The position numbers and the translations under genes are program-made. From Lachnospiraceae bacterium (GTDB taxonomy: Bacteria; Bacillota; Clostridia; Lachnospirales; Lachnospiraceae): a DNA stretch of 10,974 nucleotides. The notes under the pieces were generated by a model. It did no database searches and was not told the DNA's origin. It was given only the letters and a program-made list of their open reading frames with translations. The stretch covers positions 1-10,974 of the forward strand of contig CAAEAB010000063.1 in assembly GCA_900753685.1 (NCBI GenBank), written 5' to 3'. Shown here one piece after another: positions 8,311-10,974 of this stretch (position 1 is the first letter of the stretch; each line of letters opens with the position of its first letter).

Positions 8311-8336
8311 CTAAAAGTATACCACAAGGCTTTTAG
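8311..8336. repeat. Inverted repeat CTAAAAG-N12-CTTTTAG over a candidate -10 box
   Basis: The arms are at 8311-8317 and 8330-8336, a perfect 7-bp inverted repeat with a 12-base spacer. The arm centres are 19 bases apart, roughly two helical turns, as in many dimeric repressor operators. It overlaps the -10 and spacer of the distal carA promoter candidate. No known regulator consensus was recognised. Confidence 0.35.
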
Positions 8337-8344
8337 AAAAACAA
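8316..8344 (-). promoter_or_regulatory. Candidate distal carA promoter with extended -10
   Basis: On the minus strand TTGTTT (8344-8339; three of six -35 positions) is followed after 17 bases by TATACT (8321-8316; five of six -10 positions). TG one base before the -10 makes it an extended -10, which can compensate for a weak -35. The leader would be about 187 bases and would include the hairpin at 8237-8272 and the ARG-box-like site. Confidence 0.4.
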
Positions 8345-8405
8345 CCTTTTCCTTCATTTTTTTTAGCCTTAAAAAAGTTTTTGTTAAAATCCGAATAAAT
8401 TTTAT

Positions 8406-8434
8406 TTATCAATTCCTCTGTATTTGCATATATT
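8406..8434 (+). promoter_or_regulatory. Candidate promoter of the SleC-like gene
   Basis: TTATCA (8406-8411) and TATATT (8429-8434) are separated by 17 bases and match four and five of six sigma-A consensus positions. The overlapping CATATATT (8427-8434) also resembles the CATA-type -10 of sporulation sigma factors E and K, which would suit a cortex-lytic protein, but no matching -35 is clear. The gene's AGGA is at 8450-8453, eight bases before the ATG. Confidence 0.25.
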
Positions 8435-8461
8435 ATACAAAACAAATTCAGGAAACAAACT

Positions 8462-9709
8462 ATGCCAGAAACAAATTTAATTGATAAGGGGCAACTCCGT
8501 ATCTCTGCGGTCTCCGAACAGGGAAACGTCCCGATTGACAATGCAACTATTGAAATATCCTTCACCGGCGAACCGGATCAGATTCTGGAACAAATCACCA
8601 CAGATAACAGCGGCAACAGTGATACCGTCGAACTGGGCGCCCCACCTGTAGAATACAGCCTTGAACCGGGAGATAATCAGCCCTATTCCGAATATAATCT
8701 GAAAATCACCGCCCCGGGCTTTGAGGAGGTGGAAATTTCCGGCATACAGATTTTATCCGGACAGCTTGGCTTGTCCAATGTCCGGATGACCCCTGTCGTC
8801 ACCCAGACACCAGCCTATAATCCACTGGTCATCGGCGCCCATACTCTCTGGAAACTCTATCCGCCAAAAATTGCCGAGGCAGAGATCAAGGATATCGACG
8901 AAACCGGCGAAATCGTCCTCAGCCGGGTCGTTATTCCTGAAACCATCATCGTCCACGACGGACCGCCGACAGACAGCAGCGCTGCCAACTATTTTGTCCC
9001 ATTCCGCGATTACATTAAAAATGTAGCCTCCAGTGAAATTTACGCAACCTGGCCCGAAACCACCATCATTGCCAATATTCTCGCCATTTTGTCCTTCACC
9101 CTGAACCGGGTTTATACCGAATGGTACAGAAACAAAGGCTACGACTTTACCATTACCTCTTCCACAGCCTACGACCATTTTTTTGTCTATGGACGAAATG
9201 TCTATGAGAGCATCTCCCGAGTCGTGGATACGATTTTCTCCAATTTCTTATCCCGACCAAATGTACGACAGCCGATTCTTACCCAATACTGCGACGGCAA
9301 ACGGGTCAGCTGCCCGAACTGGATGTCCCAGTGGGGCTCCAAAGCACTTGGAGACCAGGGGTACACGCCGCTGGAAATTATCCGCTATTATTATGGAAAT
9401 GATATGTACATCAATACCGCTGAACAAATCAGCGGCATCCCATCGTCATGGCCCGGAGCCAATCTAACCGTCGGTTCTACGGGCTCCAAGGTCCTCCAGA
9501 TGCAGGAACAATTAAACCGCATTGCTCAGGCCTATCCGGCCCTTCCGACAATTACGGCCGACGGTATTTTCGGTGAAAGAACACGCCAGGCCGTCGCAGA
9601 CTTTCAGCGGATTTTCGGCCTTCCGGTCACCGGTATCGTCGACTATCCGACCTGGTTTAAAATCAGCGACATTTACGTGGGCGTCTCCCGAATCGCCGAA
9701 TTGCAATAA
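8462..9709 (+). CDS. SleC-like spore cortex-lytic protein: SpoIID-like domain plus peptidoglycan-binding domain
   Basis: This 415-aa protein resembles clostridial SleC, a spore cortex hydrolase used in germination. Residues 10-112 look like a carboxypeptidase-regulatory/prealbumin-like beta domain (RISAVSEQGNVPIDNATI). A linker with VIPETIIVHDGPP (157-169) follows. Residues 180-320 form a SpoIID/LytB-like lytic domain: IYATWPETTIIANILAIL (193-210), FTLNRVYTEWYRNKGYDF, STAYDHFFVYGRN, CDGKRVSCPNWMSQWG (277-292) and IIRYYYGNDM. Glu199 is at the place where the SpoIID lytic Glu is expected. Residues 337-402 are a PG_binding_1 domain (VGSTGSKVLQMQEQL, DGIFGERTRQAVADFQ). There is no signal peptide, consistent with production inside the sporangium. 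SleC is made as a precursor activated by Csp proteases in Clostridium perfringens; no csp gene is in view. It may be a SleC paralogue rather than the orthologue, so no symbol is given. Confidence 0.8.
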   Translation: MPETNLIDKGQLRISAVSEQGNVPIDNATIEISFTGEPDQILEQITTDNSGNSDTVELGAPPVEYSLEPGDNQPYSEYNLKITAPGFEEVEISGIQILSGQLGLSNVRMTPVVTQTPAYNPLVIGAHTLWKLYPPKIAEAEIKDIDETGEIVLSRVVIPETIIVHDGPPTDSSAANYFVPFRDYIKNVASSEIYATWPETTIIANILAILSFTLNRVYTEWYRNKGYDFTITSSTAYDHFFVYGRNVYESISRVVDTIFSNFLSRPNVRQPILTQYCDGKRVSCPNWMSQWGSKALGDQGYTPLEIIRYYYGNDMYINTAEQISGIPSSWPGANLTVGSTGSKVLQMQEQLNRIAQAYPALPTITADGIFGERTRQAVADFQRIFGLPVTGIVDYPTWFKISDIYVGVSRIAELQ

Positions 9710-9722
9710 AAATATTCATAAG

Positions 9723-10796
9723 CTATTCGCTCACCTGATGTTTTGCAAAAATCTTTCGGGAAAATACAAAGCTTAAGGCTGTCAGCGCAAATGTCACAGG
9801 GACAGCCCATATAGCATAAAGGAGTCCTCCCTTTATTTGCTCTACAGACATCAAAGAAACAAACTGGGCATGATATACAGGAAACAGTCCGATGATTCGG
9901 AACAGCGGATGAGTCGCCGCAACAGGCAGCATAACCGGAAATAAATACGCTGCTGCTGAAAAAGCCAGCGCCGCCATTTGATTTTTAGACAAAGCAGAAA
10001 AAATTAAAGTCATTGCGGCGGCGCTGATCGCTCCGGTAACCGCCAAAAGACATTGATATTTAAGCAGCGTACCGCAGGTTATATTGAAAGGTATATATCC
10101 TTCCGTAAAAAGTAACGGGGCAAACAGGATACTACAGTCCAGCCCTTCATTTCCATAAAGCCAAAAGGCTATTAATAAATTAACCGCAAGAGCCCCTAAG
10201 GTTACTATAAGAGCCGCCCCGAATCCGGCAACAATCTTTGCCGCGGCACATTTTGTTTTTCCATATTTACTTGATAAGATAATATGGTCAACGCCGCCGT
10301 ATTCCGCCGAAAAAACTGGGGCCGTCATTATAATAATGACCAATGAAAGAAAAATGATGATTTTAATCATATCCTGGCTCACGCCAAGCCACCCGTCGAC
10401 ATATCCGACTTTAATTTTCTCATTGCCAAATACGTCGGAAACCGTCAGCCCGTTCCAATTGCCATCAATATCTGAAAATCTGGCACACACCGCAGACTGT
10501 ATAGTATTTTGATAAAGATATTTTGCGTTGATATCCGATTCCACATAAAAATCCGCCAACATCTGCCCTACCTTTTCGTCCGTCAGCGGTCCGCTGTACT
10601 TTTTTGCAATGGCCTTATCGATTTCCACAGCCTCCCTGCCGGTTCCTTCCCGGTTGATGCCGTCGAAGGCGTACTTATTCTGGTAAGTTGAAAACATGAA
10701 TAATATCGATATAAAAATCAGGCCAAGCAGAAAAATCTGCGTCAGACGCCTTGAAAAAATTTTTCTCAGTTCAAATTGAATCAATCTTGCCATCAT
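9723..10796 (-). CDS. ABC-2 type transporter permease
   Basis: This 357-aa integral membrane protein is an ABC-2 permease, partner of the ATPase encoded just upstream. It begins MMARLIQFELRKIFSRRLTQ, the amphipathic start common to this family. About six membrane segments are visible: 19-36, 143-163, 187-214, 244-269, 273-294 and 324-346. A large hydrophilic loop (about 37-140), probably extracellular, separates the first two. The motif SAEYGGVDHIILSSKYGK (163-180) after segment 2 is typical of bacitracin/lantibiotic-type or generic ABC-2 permeases. The substrate cannot be told. The ATG at 10796 overlaps the ATPase stop as ATGA and has a G-rich ribosome binding site at 10802-10807, five bases away. 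The ATG at 10793 is an alternative. It converges on the SleC-like gene with only 13 bases between stops. Confidence 0.88.
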   Translation of the reverse strand: MMARLIQFELRKIFSRRLTQIFLLGLIFISILFMFSTYQNKYAFDGINREGTGREAVEIDKAIAKKYSGPLTDEKVGQMLADFYVESDINAKYLYQNTIQSAVCARFSDIDGNWNGLTVSDVFGNEKIKVGYVDGWLGVSQDMIKIIIFLSLVIIIMTAPVFSAEYGGVDHIILSSKYGKTKCAAAKIVAGFGAALIVTLGALAVNLLIAFWLYGNEGLDCSILFAPLLFTEGYIPFNITCGTLLKYQCLLAVTGAISAAAMTLIFSALSKNQMAALAFSAAAYLFPVMLPVAATHPLFRIIGLFPVYHAQFVSLMSVEQIKGGLLYAIWAVPVTFALTALSFVFSRKIFAKHQVSE

Positions 10797-10974
10797 TCAT
10801 TCCCCCCTTTGAAATAATAAAGATATAAATCTTCTAAATGAGGTTCCACCGAAACAGCGCCGGGGAGGGGCATATATTCAGAAATTATCCGGAGAATCGT
10901 TTCGTTATTTTCCACGTTCCGCAGATTGCTTACATTAAATCGGGACGCATACTGTTCCGCCTTTTCGGCTGGAA
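10793..10974 (-). CDS. ABC transporter ATP-binding protein, C-terminal end (partial)
   Basis: Only the last 59 codons and the TGA stop are in the window; the ATPase core lies beyond the right edge. The translation includes EKAEQYASRFNVSNL and ends GAVSVEPHLEDLYLYYFKGGNE. The V-x-P-x-LEDLYLYYF ending is characteristic of the ATPase subunit of ABC-2 drug or antimicrobial-peptide transporters, where this region follows the nucleotide-binding domain. Its stop overlaps the permease start by four bases (ATGA), so the two are translationally coupled subunits of one transporter. Walker motifs cannot be checked here. Confidence 0.85.
   Translation of the reverse strand, partial: PAEKAEQYASRFNVSNLRNVENNETILRIISEYMPLPGAVSVEPHLEDLYLYYFKGGNE

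Larger units (their letters stand above)
8123..8461. other. AT-rich divergent intergenic region between carA and the SleC-like gene
   Basis: These 339 bases contain no convincing protein-coding gene. They must hold the promoters of both divergent units. Seen by eye: two candidate minus-strand promoters for carA, one plus-strand promoter, an ARG-box-like sequence, a 7-bp inverted repeat over one -10 box, and a short hairpin followed by nine T. A 38-codon minus-strand reading frame (8171-8287) has only a poor ribosome binding site. No T-box, known riboswitch or tRNA was recognised. Confidence 0.8.

Noticed and set aside
8074..8484. Plus-strand 136-codon frame running from carA through the intergenic region
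   Set aside because: It overlaps the carA start antisense and the SleC-like start out of frame. It is Phe/Lys-rich because of AT-rich DNA, and no ribosome site was seen.
8311..8565. Minus-strand 84-codon frame opposite the SleC-like gene start
   Set aside because: It is antisense to a well-supported gene, has no recognisable motif, and is explained by AT-rich sequence.
9660..9722. GGCG...CGCC pairing near the end of the SleC-like gene as a terminator
   Set aside because: The stem is only four base pairs with a 10-base loop, inside the coding region, and is not followed by a T-run on either strand.

Overview
The window looks like the chromosome of a spore-forming, low-to-mid GC Firmicute of class Clostridia, most likely Lachnospiraceae. 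The reasons are Clostridia-type gene content (a GSI-alpha glutamine synthetase followed by an ANTAR regulator, a GatCAB amidotransferase, a SleC-like cortex-lytic protein), strong AGGAGG-type ribosome binding sites and AT-rich intergenic DNA. The family assignment is inference, since no rRNA or marker gene is present.

Layout. From 8122 down to 1, everything is on the minus strand. It reads carA-carB (the two subunits of glutamine-dependent carbamoyl-phosphate synthetase, overlapping by 8 bases), a promoter plus a terminator-like hairpin, then glnA, a pseudo-receiver/ANTAR RNA-binding regulator, a DUF4349 lipoprotein, gatC and the first 162 codons of gatA. Gaps after glnA are 39, 13, 13 and 10 bases, so glnA to gatA is probably one transcription unit. 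A 339-base AT-rich intergenic region (8123-8461) separates carA from a divergent plus-strand gene for a SpoIID-like/peptidoglycan-binding protein of the SleC type. After that comes a convergent minus-strand ABC transporter: an ABC-2 permease and, at the window edge, the C-terminus of its ATPase, overlapping by ATGA.

How the genes fit together. The left two thirds centre on glutamine: GlnA makes it, CarA takes its amide nitrogen for carbamoyl phosphate (arginine and pyrimidines), and GatA takes it to form Gln-tRNA and/or Asn-tRNA. The DUF4349 lipoprotein is the odd member. The SleC-like protein and the ABC transporter are separate units.

The most interesting signal is the carB-glnA junction. 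A near-consensus promoter (TTGACA, 18 bases, TATGAT) starts inside the last codons of carB. It is followed at once by a 13-bp hairpin with a 6-base loop and a run of seven T, which ends just before the glnA ribosome binding site. Any transcript from that promoter meets a terminator before glnA, and the gene after glnA encodes an ANTAR antiterminator. This suggests a self-contained attenuation circuit. The carA upstream region also holds candidate control elements: two possible promoters, an ARG-box-like site and a hairpin followed by nine T. These were read by eye and are hypotheses. I saw no tRNA, rRNA, CRISPR array, insertion sequence or other mobile element.
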